Positions 29,097 through 39,165 of a stretch of DNA of 64,000 nucleotides are shown one piece after another. Origin of the DNA: C-114 sp963719285. Lineage in GTDB: Bacteria > Chloroflexota > Limnocylindria > Limnocylindrales > CSP1-4. The position numbers were made by a program, and so were the translations under genes. Numbering within the stretch: the stretch's first letter is position 1; each line of letters begins with the position of its first letter. The notes below the pieces were generated by a model. That model ran no database searches and was not told where the DNA came from. It worked only from the letters and a program-made list of their open reading frames with translations. The DNA is taken from contig CAVRBO010000004.1 in the NCBI GenBank assembly GCA_963719285.1, positions 434,001 through 498,000 on the forward strand, written 5' to 3'.

Positions 29097-29267
29097 TCGG
29101 GAGCCCGATCCGGGCACGAGCCCGGGGCGTCAGAAGCGATCATGAGCGATAACGTCGATATCGTCTTCGCGTTACGGGAGGTGGTGGATTTCGTCGTCTT
29201 CGCGACGCGCGGCCTCGCGAACGGAGCCTGAGCGGGAGCCCTCCCCGGGCAAGGGGCGGATCGCGGC

Positions 29268-30513
29268 CTAGCGAGATCCGCCGGCCATGAGGACCGCGTC
29301 GGAGCGTCCCCGCAGCCGGCCCATCGCGACGATGCCGACGAGCGGCCCGAGCGCGAGGATCGCGAACGCGATGCGCCACGTGCCGCCGTCGGTCGGCGCC
29401 AGCGCCCCCACGATGAGGATCGTCACGCCGGTCAGGATGAACCCGAGGGCGGTCTGGATCGCCAGGGCCGATCCGGCCGTGCCGGGCGGGGCCAGCTCCG
29501 AGACGGCCGTCGAGAACTGGGCCGAGTCGGCCACGACCGTGGCGCCCCAGAAGATCCCGAGGATCAGCGTCAACCAGGGCGGGGCGCCGAACAGGAAGCC
29601 GATCGCCAGGGCGCTCGCTCCGCTGCAGACCATCGCGACGATCGTCACGGTCGTCCGGCCGACGCGGTCGGCGATGAGCCCCGCGACGACGCAGCCGAGG
29701 CCGCCGACGGCGACCACGAGGAACGCCCCGAAACTCGCCAGCGATGGGTCCGTCACGCCGCCGGCGGCGAAACTCGCGGCGATGAACAGGGGCGCCCACG
29801 TCCACATCGCGTAGAGCTCCCACATGTGCCCGAGATAGCCGATGTTGGCTAACCGAACCGACGTGCCACTGAACGCCCGGGCCGCCATGCTCAAGCTGAA
29901 CCGTGGGGCGCGGACCTCGTTCGGTCCCTCGCGCACGCCCACGAGGGCGATGAGCGCGCCGGCGATCGACGCGACACTCGCCGCGGTGACGACGACCCGC
30001 CAGTCGGCGCCACCCAGCGCGCCCACGGCCCGGAACAGGAACGGGAGCGCCGAGCCGATCGTGAGGGCACCGACGAGCACGCCGACCGCGACGCCGCGGT
30101 CGCGCCGGAACCAGCCCGCGAGCGTCCTGATCGCGACCGGGTAGACGCACGCCAGGGCCGCGCCGGTCGCGACGCGGAACGGGATGGCCGTCGCGACGTC
30201 GTGGGCCAGCCAGGCGAAGCCCAGGTTGGCGATGGCCGCGACGGCGGCACCCGCGGACAGGAGGGTGCGACCCGCGACGACATCGGGGGCGCCGGTCGCC
30301 GCCAGCGTCAGCGCCCCGGCGGCGAATCCGAGCTGGACGGCGATCGTGAGGAACGGCAGGTCGAGCCGGCCGAGCTGCCAATCCGCCTGGAGGAGCGGCG
30401 CGACCGCGGACGCGCTGAACCACGGAGCGAACGCCAGGAGCTGTGCCGTTGCGAGGATGGCCAGGAGCCGCCAGCGACCTCGCGGATCGGGCTCAGCGCG
30501 GACGGTCGGTCAT
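29268..30513 (-). pseudogene. MFS transporter with a frameshift at codon 6
   Basis: A continuous frame reads RWRLLAILATAQLLAFAPWF to the end with 12 hydrophobic segments, including VGVLVGALTIGSALPF and the MFS motif GLIADRVGRTTV. It has no ATG, GTG or TTG in its first 100 residues other than late internal ones. The natural start is ATG at 30513 (MTDRPR), which runs into TGA after six codons; adding one base joins it to AEPDPRGRW. This is either a very recent frameshift or a sequence error. It resembles nitrate/cyanate-type or drug-efflux MFS proteins; the substrate is unknown. Confidence 0.7.
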
Positions 30514-30645
30514 CGTGGGCGAGTTTCACCCGCACCGCCGTGGCGGGTCAAGACGTCGATGCCACCATGCTCAGGCGCCGGGGCCGGGGACCAGGGCGAC
30601 GTTGCCGAGGCCGATCGCACCTGACATCCCGGCACCGCCCGGCGG

Positions 30646-32994
30646 CTACGCGGCGGGCACGGCTCGGCGGGTCGGACGCAGCCGCGCCGGGAGATCGTCC
30701 ACGGCCGCCGGACGGCCCAGGTGGAAGCCCTGGCCAAGGTCGCAGCCGAGAGCCTTCAACTGCTGCAACTGCTCCTCGGTCTCGACCCCTTCCCCGATCG
30801 TGGTCATATCCAGGCGCTGGGCGAGGGCGATGATCGCCGACGCGATCGCCTCCTCCGGCCCGGCCGCCTGGAGGGCGTTGATGAACGAGCGGTCGATCTT
30901 GACGATGTCGATCGGCAGCCTGGCGAGGTAGCTGAGCGCCGAGTAGCCGATCCCGAAATCGTCGATCGCCACGCGCAGGCCGAGCTCGCTGAGTCGCTCG
31001 ATGGCCGGGCGCGCGACGTCGATCTCGAGCAGGGCGGATTCCGTGATCTCGATGACCAGCCGGTCGGCGGCCAGTCCGGTCGCCTCCAGGGTGCGACCGA
31101 TCCGGGCGACCAGGTCGCGCCGGATGAGCTGGCTCGACGAGAGGTTGATGCTCACCCAGGGCAGGTCGCCGGGCGTGCCCCAGCCGGAGGCCAGCCGGCA
31201 GGCCTCGTCGATGACCCAGTCCGTCAGCGGCCCGATGAGGCCGCTCGACTCGGCGATCGGGATGAACTCGAGGGGTGGCAGAAGCCGGGCGCCACGCTGC
31301 CACCGGACGAGCGCCTCGTAGCCGAGCGTCCGGCCGGTGTTGAGTTCGATGACTGGCTGGAAGTGCAGCCGCAGTTCACCGGCCGAGATCGCCGGCGCAA
31401 GGTCCGTCCGCAGTTCCAGCAGGTTCATGGCCGCGGCCTGCATATACGGCTCGAAGATCTCGAACCGGCCCTTGCCCCGGGTCTTGGCCAGGTACATCGC
31501 GATGTCGGCGTTGCGGACGAGCTCGTCGGCCGTCCGGTCGTCGGCCCCGGCGACCGCTACGCCCACGCTGGCCCGCATCGTGAGGCGATGTCCGCCGAAG
31601 TCGAATGGTTCGCTGAGGGTCGCCAGGACCCGCTGGGCGACCCGGGTCGGGACCGTCGGATCGGCGAAGTTGGCGAGGGCGATGACGAACTCGTCGCCGC
31701 CGAGCCGCGCCGCAGTGTCGCCGTCGCGGATGACCCCGCGCAGGCGCTGGCCGACGGCGACGAGGAGCGCGTCGCCGGCATCGTGGCCGTAGCTGTCGTT
31801 GACCGACTTGAAGTCGTCGACGTCGAGCAGGAGCACCGCCAGCATCCGCTCGGCCGACCGGTTCTCGTACGCCGCGGTGAGGCGCTCGGTGAACAGACTC
31901 CGGTTCGGGAGGGAGGTGAGGGCGTCATACAGGGCCTGGCGGCGGAGCAGTTCCATGAGCGCCTCGCGCTCGTGGAGGCTGTCGCCAAGCTGCCGGAGCG
32001 CGTCGGTCAGGCGGGCGATGACGAGGACGCCGATGACGGCGCCGCCCACGAGGTACGGCGCCGGATCCACCGCATGACCGGCCGCGACCTCGATCGCCAG
32101 CGTGGCGGGGTTCACCAGGAGTGCCGCGGTCAGGGCCACGATCCTGCGCCGGCCGATCGGCCGCAGGTCGGGGGCGTGGCGTTCGACGTCGATGGCCATG
32201 GACGGATGCAGGGCGGACGTGGCCAGGAACGTGTACATCGCGAACGACGACAGGAGGTACGCGCCGGTGAACGCGTCGTGGCCGTCATGGGCGCTGATCA
32301 TGTCGATGACGATCACGGCGTTCGTGGCGACGATGGCCAGGACGAGGAGCCGCGTCGCGCTGCGATGCGCCCCGGAGATGAGCCACATCCGCGCCACCAC
32401 GGCCAGGGCGACGAGCATCGGGTAGAAGAGGACCGCGGCCACGAGGGAGCTCTGGCGTGCCGCCAGGACGTACGGGGCGAAGCCGAAGGCCCAGATCAAC
32501 ACGCCCGTTCCGCTCGCGATGATCCCCGCGTCGATGAGGGCCGGCAGATCGCCCCCGGGGATCCGACCGCGGATCAGGCGCATGAAGCCGACCAGGCCGA
32601 TCGTGGCGCCTGTGGCGGTGACCGCCTGTCCGAACAGACCGATCGCCCCGGGCATCGGGATGAGCGGTGTCCCGATCGCCGAGAGGAAGAGGCAGATCCC
32701 CATGAGCCGCCAAGGGCCGGGCCGAGCGGGCCGGTTGATCCGGACACCCTGGAAGATCCCGATGGCCGAGGCCAGGCCCACCACGGTCAGCAGCAACTGG
32801 ACCAGCGCCGATTCTCCGAGGAAGGCCGCGCAGGTGCCGATCCCGAGGCCGCCGATGGCGAACGCGAGCCAGGCCCTCGGGCGCAGACGTGCGACGGTGC
32901 CGCGTGTGCGCGCGAGGGTGGGTTCCGCGGGCGTGATCAGCTGAGGTCCCACCGCCACAGTCTGGCCATCAGCGGTGCGCGGGGACATAGACAT
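30646..32994 (-). CDS. Membrane-bound GGDEF-EAL protein
   Basis: The 782-residue protein has about eight to nine membrane segments in residues 40-330, a MASE-like sensor region that I cannot assign to a named family. A GGDEF domain follows (ALYDALTSLPNRSLF, LLLDVDDFKSVNDSYGHD, RLGGDEFVIA) and then an EAL domain (YEALVRW, VSINLSSSQL, EITESALLE, AIDDFGIGYSAL, VKIDRSF). Both active-site signatures are complete, so it could make or break c-di-GMP, or the GGDEF part could bind GTP as a regulator. It acts at the cytoplasmic membrane. Confidence 0.9.
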   Translation of the reverse strand: MSMSPRTADGQTVAVGPQLITPAEPTLARTRGTVARLRPRAWLAFAIGGLGIGTCAAFLGESALVQLLLTVVGLASAIGIFQGVRINRPARPGPWRLMGICLFLSAIGTPLIPMPGAIGLFGQAVTATGATIGLVGFMRLIRGRIPGGDLPALIDAGIIASGTGVLIWAFGFAPYVLAARQSSLVAAVLFYPMLVALAVVARMWLISGAHRSATRLLVLAIVATNAVIVIDMISAHDGHDAFTGAYLLSSFAMYTFLATSALHPSMAIDVERHAPDLRPIGRRRIVALTAALLVNPATLAIEVAAGHAVDPAPYLVGGAVIGVLVIARLTDALRQLGDSLHEREALMELLRRQALYDALTSLPNRSLFTERLTAAYENRSAERMLAVLLLDVDDFKSVNDSYGHDAGDALLVAVGQRLRGVIRDGDTAARLGGDEFVIALANFADPTVPTRVAQRVLATLSEPFDFGGHRLTMRASVGVAVAGADDRTADELVRNADIAMYLAKTRGKGRFEIFEPYMQAAAMNLLELRTDLAPAISAGELRLHFQPVIELNTGRTLGYEALVRWQRGARLLPPLEFIPIAESSGLIGPLTDWVIDEACRLASGWGTPGDLPWVSINLSSSQLIRRDLVARIGRTLEATGLAADRLVIEITESALLEIDVARPAIERLSELGLRVAIDDFGIGYSALSYLARLPIDIVKIDRSFINALQAAGPEEAIASAIIALAQRLDMTTIGEGVETEEQLQQLKALGCDLGQGFHLGRPAAVDDLPARLRPTRRAVPAA

Positions 32995-33071
32995 TGTGGG
33001 TGGCGCGGGTCACCCGAACGCCGTAGACCGGTGCGGCCCGGCGACGTAGTACCGAGGGTTTGCGGCCTGGT

Positions 33072-33334
33072 TCAGGCGGCGATCGCGGTCCGCCCGAGCG
33101 GGACCACGGCCAGGGTGCCGGCCCGGCCGGCGATCTCGACCTCGCGCTCCTCGGGCGGGTCGCCGAGCGCGGCCCGATCCCATGCGGTCCGGCTCACGAG
33201 GAGCTCGCCCGGCCCAGCCAGGCTCCCGAGCCGCGCGGCGATGTTCACCGTGTCGCCCAGCCGGTGAAGTCGATCTTGTCGTCGCTTCCGATCGCCCCGA
33301 CGAACGCTTCGCCCGTGTGGACGCCCGCGCCGAG
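33072..33334 (-). pseudogene. Fragment of a class III adenylate/guanylate cyclase
   Basis: Directly behind the nitroreductase stop the minus strand reads LGAGVHTGEAFVGAIGS and DDKIDFTG, and after a one-base shift LGDTVNIAARLGSLAGPGEL and LVSRTAWDRA. This is the C-terminal third of a cyclase homology domain with the substrate-binding Asn and Arg (NIAAR). The catalytic metal-binding half is missing. It is a remnant, perhaps left by recombination among the cyclase paralogs nearby. Confidence 0.75.
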
Positions 33335-33751
33335 TCAGCCGATCCGGGCGAGGCGGGCGATCGGGATGATCCTGGACGTCTTCGATGGATAGTCGAGGAA
33401 CTGGGTGTGTTCGGCCGCATGCCGGTCCCACAGCGCGTCGCGGTCGGCGCCCTGCGCGACCGTCGCCCGAGCCTGGAAGGTCTCGCCATCGGCTTCGACC
33501 GTCACGACCGGGTTCGTCCGCAGGTTGGTGAACCAGGCCGGGTCGTCGGGTTCGCCGCCCTTCGACCCGACCACGACGTAGTCGTCCCCGTCGCGCGAGA
33601 AGGTCACGACGGCCTCCCTTGGTTGACCGCTCTTCGCCCCGGTCGTCGTGAGGACCATCACGGGGCGCCCCTCGAAATAGCCGCTCGTGGGGCGGCCGTT
33701 GGCGCGGATGTCGGCGATCATGTTCTTCGTCCAGTCGGCGTAGTCGCTCAT
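33335..33751 (-). CDS. Deazaflavin (F420)-dependent nitroreductase family protein
   Basis: Starting at ATG 33751, the product of 138 residues reads MSDYADWTKNMIADIRANG, MVLTTTGAKSGQPREAVVTF, DYVVVGSKGGEPDDPAWFTN and LRTNPVVTVEADGETFQARA. This is the DDN-type split-barrel pattern of F420H2-dependent reductases. The usual C-terminus (IPVVVLERIG) is here IIPIARLARIG. Members reduce nitro compounds and quinones in the cytoplasm. The presence of two such genes in the window suggests that the organism makes F420. Confidence 0.85.
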   Translation of the reverse strand: MSDYADWTKNMIADIRANGRPTSGYFEGRPVMVLTTTGAKSGQPREAVVTFSRDGDDYVVVGSKGGEPDDPAWFTNLRTNPVVTVEADGETFQARATVAQGADRDALWDRHAAEHTQFLDYPSKTSRIIPIARLARIG

Positions 33752-33836
33752 CGGGGATCCTCGGGCTGGGCTTCGTGCGCGCGCTTCGGTTGCGCGAGCA
33801 ACCATCTCACATCTCGCCGATCCTCGCCCTGGACGG

Positions 33837-34709
33837 TCAGGCGGTCGCCGGACCCGCTCCACCCACGCGCACCACCGGATTCTCGAGGACGCCCAGCCCG
33901 TCGATCTCGATCCGGACCACGTCGCCGGGCAGCAGCGTGAACGGCGCCGGTGGGACGATCCCGGTCCCGGTCAGCAGGATCGCCCCGTCGGGGAGGGCCA
34001 GCGCCCGGACCAGGTGTTCGACGAGGTCCCCGAGGGCTCGCCGGATCTCGGCCGTGGAGGTCGTCCCGGCGAACGCCGTCGAACCGTCGCGCTCGATCGT
34101 CAGCGCGATCCCGAGCGGCAGCGAGACCTGGTCCGCCGGGACGAGGCAGGGACCCAGGGCGCACGACCCGTCGTAGACCTTGGCCTGGGGCAGGTAGAGG
34201 GGGTTCTCGCCCTCGATCGTCCGCGACGAGACGTCGTTGCCGATGACGAAGCCGGCGATCGAGCCATCCGACGCGACCACGACACCGAGCTCGGGCTCGG
34301 GCACGTTCCAGGCGGAGTCGGCCCGGACGCCGATGCTCTCGCCGGGCGCACGGACGCGCCACGCGGCGGATTTGAAGAAGAGCTCCGGGCGGTCGGCCAC
34401 GTAGACGCGGTCGTAGACGTCGGCCGTGGTCGACTCGGCCTTGCGCTCATCGCGCGACCGCCGGTAGGTCACCCCGGCGGCCCAGATCTCCTGGGAGTCG
34501 ACCGGGGCGAGGATCCGCACCTGACCCGAGATCGGTCGATCGCTCGTCGCCTCCTCGAGGAGCTGGGTCAGGTCCCGGGATCCGACCTGGAGTGCCTCGG
34601 CGATCGTCAGCCCGGCAGGGAGCAGCCGCTTCGGACCCGCGTACGGGTCGCCGACCGCCAGGCGGACCGTCCCATCCGCCAGGCTCACCCGGAAGATCCC
34701 TTCGACCAT
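33837..34709 (-). CDS. Fumarylacetoacetate hydrolase family protein
   Basis: The ATG at 34709 has GGAGGAG upstream. The 290-residue product has the FAH fold: WAAGVTYRRSRDERK, ELFFKSAAWRV, WNVPEPELGVVV, GFVIGNDVSSRTIEGENPLY, YDGSCALGPCLV and a metal-binding Glu-x-Glu (PEPEL). Such enzymes cut C-C bonds in aromatic or sugar-acid breakdown, or decarboxylate oxaloacetate. The KVYDGSCALGP stretch is typical of the sugar-acid/2-keto-3-deoxy group. No pathway partners lie beside it. Confidence 0.88.
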   Translation of the reverse strand: MVEGIFRVSLADGTVRLAVGDPYAGPKRLLPAGLTIAEALQVGSRDLTQLLEEATSDRPISGQVRILAPVDSQEIWAAGVTYRRSRDERKAESTTADVYDRVYVADRPELFFKSAAWRVRAPGESIGVRADSAWNVPEPELGVVVASDGSIAGFVIGNDVSSRTIEGENPLYLPQAKVYDGSCALGPCLVPADQVSLPLGIALTIERDGSTAFAGTTSTAEIRRALGDLVEHLVRALALPDGAILLTGTGIVPPAPFTLLPGDVVRIEIDGLGVLENPVVRVGGAGPATA

Positions 34710-34806
34710 CGCGCACTCCTCCGGGCGACCAGCCCGCCGAACGGTGATCCCGCCACGAGGCGGTATCCTCGCACGGTCGGTGACACCCACGCGGGACCAG
34801 GCCCAG

Positions 34807-37800
34807 ATGATCTGCGAATCGTGCGGAACCGAAAATCGGGCGGGACGCCGGTTCTGTGGAACCTGCGGTGCGGCGCTGGCCGCGAGCTGCCCCGCGTGCG
34901 GGACGGTCGCCGAGCCGGGCGACCGGTTCTGCGGCGCCTGCGGGGTGGCGATGCCCGGCGGCGGAGCGCAGGCCGAGGGGGCGGCGAGCCCGCCGCGACT
35001 CCCGGGCCGGGCCGCCGTCACGTCGGCGAGCGGCGCCACGGAGCGTCGGGTCGTCAGCGTCCTGTTCGTGGACCTGGTGGGCTTCACCGCCCTGTCCGAC
35101 GACCGGGATCCGGAAGCGGTCCGGGAGTTCCTCGACGCCTACTTCACGATCGCGCGCGAGCAGATCGGGCGGTACGGCGGCACGATCGAGAAGTTCATCG
35201 GCGATGCCGTCATGGCCGTCTGGGGCACGCCGGTCGCCCATGAGGACGACCCCGAGCGGGCGGTCCGCGCCGCCGTGGACCTGCTCGACGCGGTCCGTCA
35301 CCTTCAGACTCCGGACCGCTCGACCCTGGAAGCCCGGGCCGCGGTGATGACCGGCGAAGCCGCCGTGACCGTGTCGCCCGACGGTCAGGGCATGGTCGCC
35401 GGGGATCTCGTGAACACCGCCTCGCGCCTCCAGTCGATCGCGCCACCCGGCGCGGTCCTCGCGGGCGAAGCGACCGTCCGGGCATCCGAATCGGCCATCG
35501 TCTACGAACCTGTCGGCGAGCGGTCGCTCAAGGGCAAGTCGCTGCCGGTGCCGGCCTGGCAGGCCGTCCGGATCGTCGCCGGGCGCGGCGGCTACGGCCG
35601 GACGACCCGTCTCGAGGCCCCGTTCGTCGGCCGGGACAACGAACTGCGGCTGCTCAAGGAGCTCCTCCACACCACGAGTCGCGACCGGCGGGCCCGCCTC
35701 GTCTCGATCCTGGGCATCGCGGGCATCGGCAAGAGCCGGCTCGCCTGGGAGTTCGAGAAGTACATCGACGGGCTGGTCGAACTCGTGTACTGGCACCAGG
35801 GCCGGTCGCCCGCGTACGGCGAGGGGATCGCCTTCTGGGCCCTGGCCGAGATGGTCCGCGGCCGGGCCCGGATCGCCGAGTCCGACCCGGTCGACGTGGC
35901 CCGGGCCAAGCTCGCGGACATGACCGCCGAGTACCTGGTCGACCCGGACGAGCGCGCTCGCGTCGAACCCCAGCTGGTCACCCTCCTCGGCCTGGGCGGG
36001 ACGGCCGCCGGGACCGCCGAGGAGCTGACCGCCGCGTGGCGCACCCTGTTCGAACGGATCGCCGATCGCGGACCCACGATCCTCGTCTTCGAGGATCTCC
36101 AGTGGGCCGACCAGGGCCTCATCGACTTCATCGAGGGCCTCCTGACCTCGGCCCGCAACCGCCCGATCATGGTCCTCGTCCTGGCCCGCCCCGAGCTCGT
36201 GGAGGAGCGCCCCACGTTCGGGGCGACCGTGCGCAATCACACCCGGCTGGACCTGACGCCACTCCACGACGAGGAGATGGACCTGCTCCTGCTCGGCCTG
36301 GTGCCCGGCATCCCGCCCGCGGCGCTCCGGGCGATCCGCGACCGGGCGGCCGGGATCCCGCTCTATGCCGTCGAGACCGTCCGGATGCTCCTCGACCAGG
36401 GTTCCCTGTCGGAGCGTTCCGGTCGGTTCCACCTGGCCGCCGATCTCGGCCAGCTCGCCGTCCCGGAGTCGCTCCAGTCCCTGCTCGGGGCCCGCCTCGA
36501 CGCCCTCGATCCCCCGTCCCGCGAGCTCATCGGCGTGGCAGGAGTCCTGGGCGTCAGCTTCACCCTCGACGGCCTGGTCGGGCTGCTCCAGCAGCCGCCG
36601 GCCGACGTCGAGCGTACTCTCGCTGGCCTGATCGACCGGGAGGTCGTGCTCCTCGACGACGACCCGATCTCACCGGAGCGCGGCCAGTACCGGTTCGTGC
36701 AGGGCGTCCTCCGCGAGGTCGCCTACGGCCGGCTGTCACGGCGCGACCGGATGGCCCTCCATCTCGCCGCGGCCCGGCACTTCGCGCAGGCCGGGAGCGA
36801 GGAGTTGGCCGGCGTCGTCGCCAGCCATTACCTCAGTGCGCTCGGGAACGCCCCGGACGACGCGAGTCGAGCCGCGCTGGCGGCGCACGTGAGCGCGGCG
36901 CTCGAAACCGCCGCGGCGCGGGCCGTGGCGATCGGGGCCCTGTCGAGTGCGGCCGGCTATCTCGCCGATGCCGCCGCGTTGGCCGCCGACGATGACACCC
37001 GGTTCAGGCTGGCCGAGGCGCGGGCGGACGCGCTGCTGGGAGCCGGCCGGTACGACGAGACCGAGACGATCGCGCGCGCACTCGTGGCGGATCGCCTCGC
37101 CCAAAACGAACCGGGCCCGGCGGCGCGGGCCGGCACGATCCTCACGGCGGCGATCATCTCGAGCGGGCACCCTGCCTCCGCGGTGACGGAAGCGGAGGGG
37201 ATCCGGCGTGACCTTGGGGCACTCCCCGACGACGATCCGGATGGGATCCGCCTCGCGGCCGAGCTCGCGCGGGCCCATCTGATGAGCGGCCAACACGCCG
37301 CGTCGCTCGAGCTCATCGAACAGATCCTCCCGATCGCCGACCGGTCCGACCTGCGGGAAGTCGTCGCGGAGCTCCTGCCGAGCCGGGCCTGGGCGATCTC
37401 CGCCGATGGCCGGGCGCTCGAGGCGGTGGCCCTGCTCCGTGGGGCGCTCTCCTTCGCCGAGAAGCAGGGGTTCTTCGGCGCCGAGATCCGGAGCCGGATG
37501 AACCTGTCCGCCTGGGGCGCGGTCGAGTGGCCGGCCGAAGCGATGGAGATCGCGGCCACCGGCGCCCGGCGGGCGCGCGAGCATGGGTTCCTCGCCCGGG
37601 CCACGTCCCTGGCCGGCAACGCTTGTGATTGCGCCCTCGTCCTCGGCCAATGGGATCGGATCGAATCGATCGCCGCCGACATCGACGCGCTCGGCGACTG
37701 GACGACGCCCTGGCAGTTCACCGTCCCGGCCCCCGTCGCCGATGTCAGGGCGTACCGGGGCCGAGCCGCCGAGGCGCACGAGATCGTCGAGCGGTACATC

Positions 37801-38364
37801 GCCCAGTTCCCCGATCTCGTCGACCCGCAGATGCTCATGACCGTGATTGAGACCCGGCTCCACATGGCGTTCGCCGAGGGCGACCTGGATCTGGTGATGA
37901 GCACCGGCCGGGAGCTACGACAACAGGCCATCGGCCTCGGCGTGGGCGGCGTCGACTATCTCGTGATGGGCGCGGCCGCGATCGAACGCGGCGACGTCGT
38001 GTCCCTCCGCGAGATCGTCGACGTGGCCGGTCACGGTCCGGATTCCGGCCGGCTCAACCGGATCCGAGCCGAGTCGCACGACGGCGCCCTGCGCTTCATC
38101 AACGGCGACCCGGACGGCCTGGCCGCGATGGACCGGGCGAACGGCGTCTTCCGGGCCGAGGGGATCAAGTTCAACCTCCTGGTGAACCTGCGTTCGCGCG
38201 CGATGCTGGCGCCCGATGCCGACGGTGCGGCGGCGATGGCCGAGGAGGCGCGGTCGCTCATCGAGGAGCTCGGGGCGGTCGCGCTCCTGCGCGGGCTGCC
38301 GGGGGCACCGGTCGAGGGGACGCCCGAACGGGGCGACCCGCAGGAGTCCGTTGCCGCCGGTTGA
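34807..38364 (+). CDS. Zinc-ribbon / class III cyclase / AAA ATPase / TPR regulator, copy 1
   Basis: The 1185-residue protein starts with two zinc ribbons (CESCGTENRAGRRFCGTCG, CPACG...FCGACG). A class III cyclase domain spans about 80-260 (VVSVLFVDLVGFTALSDDRD, KFIGDAVMAVWG, GDLVNTASRLQS). A STAND-like ATPase follows with Walker A GIAGIGKSRLAWEF and Walker B ILVFEDLQWAD, then more than 500 residues of TPR-like helices. The metal aspartates of the cyclase (FVDLVGF, IGDAVMAV) are present. The family is thought to sense a ligand through the repeats. A paralog of the same layout lies at 44121-47658 on the other strand. Confidence 0.88.
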   Translation: MICESCGTENRAGRRFCGTCGAALAASCPACGTVAEPGDRFCGACGVAMPGGGAQAEGAASPPRLPGRAAVTSASGATERRVVSVLFVDLVGFTALSDDRDPEAVREFLDAYFTIAREQIGRYGGTIEKFIGDAVMAVWGTPVAHEDDPERAVRAAVDLLDAVRHLQTPDRSTLEARAAVMTGEAAVTVSPDGQGMVAGDLVNTASRLQSIAPPGAVLAGEATVRASESAIVYEPVGERSLKGKSLPVPAWQAVRIVAGRGGYGRTTRLEAPFVGRDNELRLLKELLHTTSRDRRARLVSILGIAGIGKSRLAWEFEKYIDGLVELVYWHQGRSPAYGEGIAFWALAEMVRGRARIAESDPVDVARAKLADMTAEYLVDPDERARVEPQLVTLLGLGGTAAGTAEELTAAWRTLFERIADRGPTILVFEDLQWADQGLIDFIEGLLTSARNRPIMVLVLARPELVEERPTFGATVRNHTRLDLTPLHDEEMDLLLLGLVPGIPPAALRAIRDRAAGIPLYAVETVRMLLDQGSLSERSGRFHLAADLGQLAVPESLQSLLGARLDALDPPSRELIGVAGVLGVSFTLDGLVGLLQQPPADVERTLAGLIDREVVLLDDDPISPERGQYRFVQGVLREVAYGRLSRRDRMALHLAAARHFAQAGSEELAGVVASHYLSALGNAPDDASRAALAAHVSAALETAAARAVAIGALSSAAGYLADAAALAADDDTRFRLAEARADALLGAGRYDETETIARALVADRLAQNEPGPAARAGTILTAAIISSGHPASAVTEAEGIRRDLGALPDDDPDGIRLAAELARAHLMSGQHAASLELIEQILPIADRSDLREVVAELLPSRAWAISADGRALEAVALLRGALSFAEKQGFFGAEIRSRMNLSAWGAVEWPAEAMEIAATGARRAREHGFLARATSLAGNACDCALVLGQWDRIESIAADIDALGDWTTPWQFTVPAPVADVRAYRGRAAEAHEIVERYIAQFPDLVDPQMLMTVIETRLHMAFAEGDLDLVMSTGRELRQQAIGLGVGGVDYLVMGAAAIERGDVVSLREIVDVAGHGPDSGRLNRIRAESHDGALRFINGDPDGLAAMDRANGVFRAEGIKFNLLVNLRSRAMLAPDADGAAAMAEEARSLIEELGAVALLRGLPGAPVEGTPERGDPQESVAAG

Positions 38365-38369
38365 TCCGG

Positions 38370-38744
38370 TCAGACTCCCAGGACGAACCGGAGCGCGGCA
38401 TCCAGGCGAGCGATCGCCTCAGGGTCGAGACGGCCGGCTTTGGGGCCCAGCAGGAACGTGGGAATGGTCAGCGGTTGGTCGCACTTGGCCCAGCCGTCCC
38501 GGGGCAGCCCCGACTCGCGCCGCCCGATCGCGACGAGAAACGGTGGATCGAACGACGCCGCCCTGGCGGCGCTCGTCAACGGGACCACAACGACCGTCGA
38601 TGACCGGCGCAGCCGGTCTGTCTGAACGATGACGCCCGGATGGGGCCCCTGGATGACATTGCCGCCGATAGCCGGAAAGTCGACGACGTGGATATCCCCG
38701 CGCGACGGTCCGACGATCGCCGGCGCTTGGCCGATGCCTACCAC
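38370..38744 (-). CDS. MazF/PemK-type toxin
   Basis: The GTG at 38744 starts seven bases inside the end of the antitoxin gene. The 124-residue product reads PSRGDIHVVDFPAIGG, HPGVIVQTDRLRRSSTVVVV, PLTS and CDQPLTIP, the PemK/MazF fold with the RGDI(V/W)...HP.(V/I)V core and the late D-Q segment. Such toxins cut mRNA. The gene pair is convergent with the big cyclase gene, with only five bases between the stops. Confidence 0.85.
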   Translation of the reverse strand: MVGIGQAPAIVGPSRGDIHVVDFPAIGGNVIQGPHPGVIVQTDRLRRSSTVVVVPLTSAARAASFDPPFLVAIGRRESGLPRDGWAKCDQPLTIPTFLLGPKAGRLDPEAIARLDAALRFVLGV

Positions 38745-39055
38745 TCGATGTCCGACCAAAGCTTGGCGGCGATCGGGAGATAGGCGTTCGCCCATTCGAG
38801 GTTCTCCTCGTTCTGAGCCTCGATAGCGGCGTCCAGATGGGCCTGCTCGGCATCCTCGAGCCGCCACCGGATCACCGAGGCGATCACCGCGCTGACACTC
38901 ACGTGGCGTTCAGTCGCCGCGGCACGGACGAGCTCGACCAGGTCGCTCGGCAGGCTGATCGAGAGCTTCGCGTAGGGTCCCGGCGTCTTGTCGACGCCGT
39001 ACGGCGCGAGCGCTTCGGCGAAGGCGTGCTGTTGGTACGACCGTCTGTCCGTCAT
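38738..39055 (-). CDS. Antitoxin with ribbon-helix-helix-like domain
   Basis: The start ATG 39055 begins MTDRRSYQQHAFAEALAPYG. The middle segment PYAKLSISLPSDLVELVRAA with AATERHVSVSAVIASVIRW is a ribbon-helix-helix DNA-binding unit, and the C-terminal acidic helix (AIEAQNEENLEWANAYLPIA) is the likely toxin-binding part. Overlap with the toxin gene and the order antitoxin-then-toxin are normal for type II modules that repress their own promoter. Confidence 0.8.
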   Translation of the reverse strand: MTDRRSYQQHAFAEALAPYGVDKTPGPYAKLSISLPSDLVELVRAAATERHVSVSAVIASVIRWRLEDAEQAHLDAAIEAQNEENLEWANAYLPIAAKLWSDIEW

Positions 39056-39165
39056 GGTCGTACCAATGGTAGGAATGTCGGTACGAAGCGTCAAGAGTGT
39101 GGTTCTTCGGCGTCATCGGCGTATCGTTCGGGCGCACCGTCCGACCGGAACACCAGGAGCCTCCG

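Noticed and set aside
30721..33267. An 848-residue open frame on the plus strand
   Set aside because: It is the mirror of the GGDEF-EAL gene on the minus strand; its composition is Arg/Asp/Gly-rich with no domain, a common high-GC artefact.
34447..36432. A 661-residue minus-strand frame
   Set aside because: It is antisense to the first cyclase regulator and part of the FAH gene and has no protein-like motifs.
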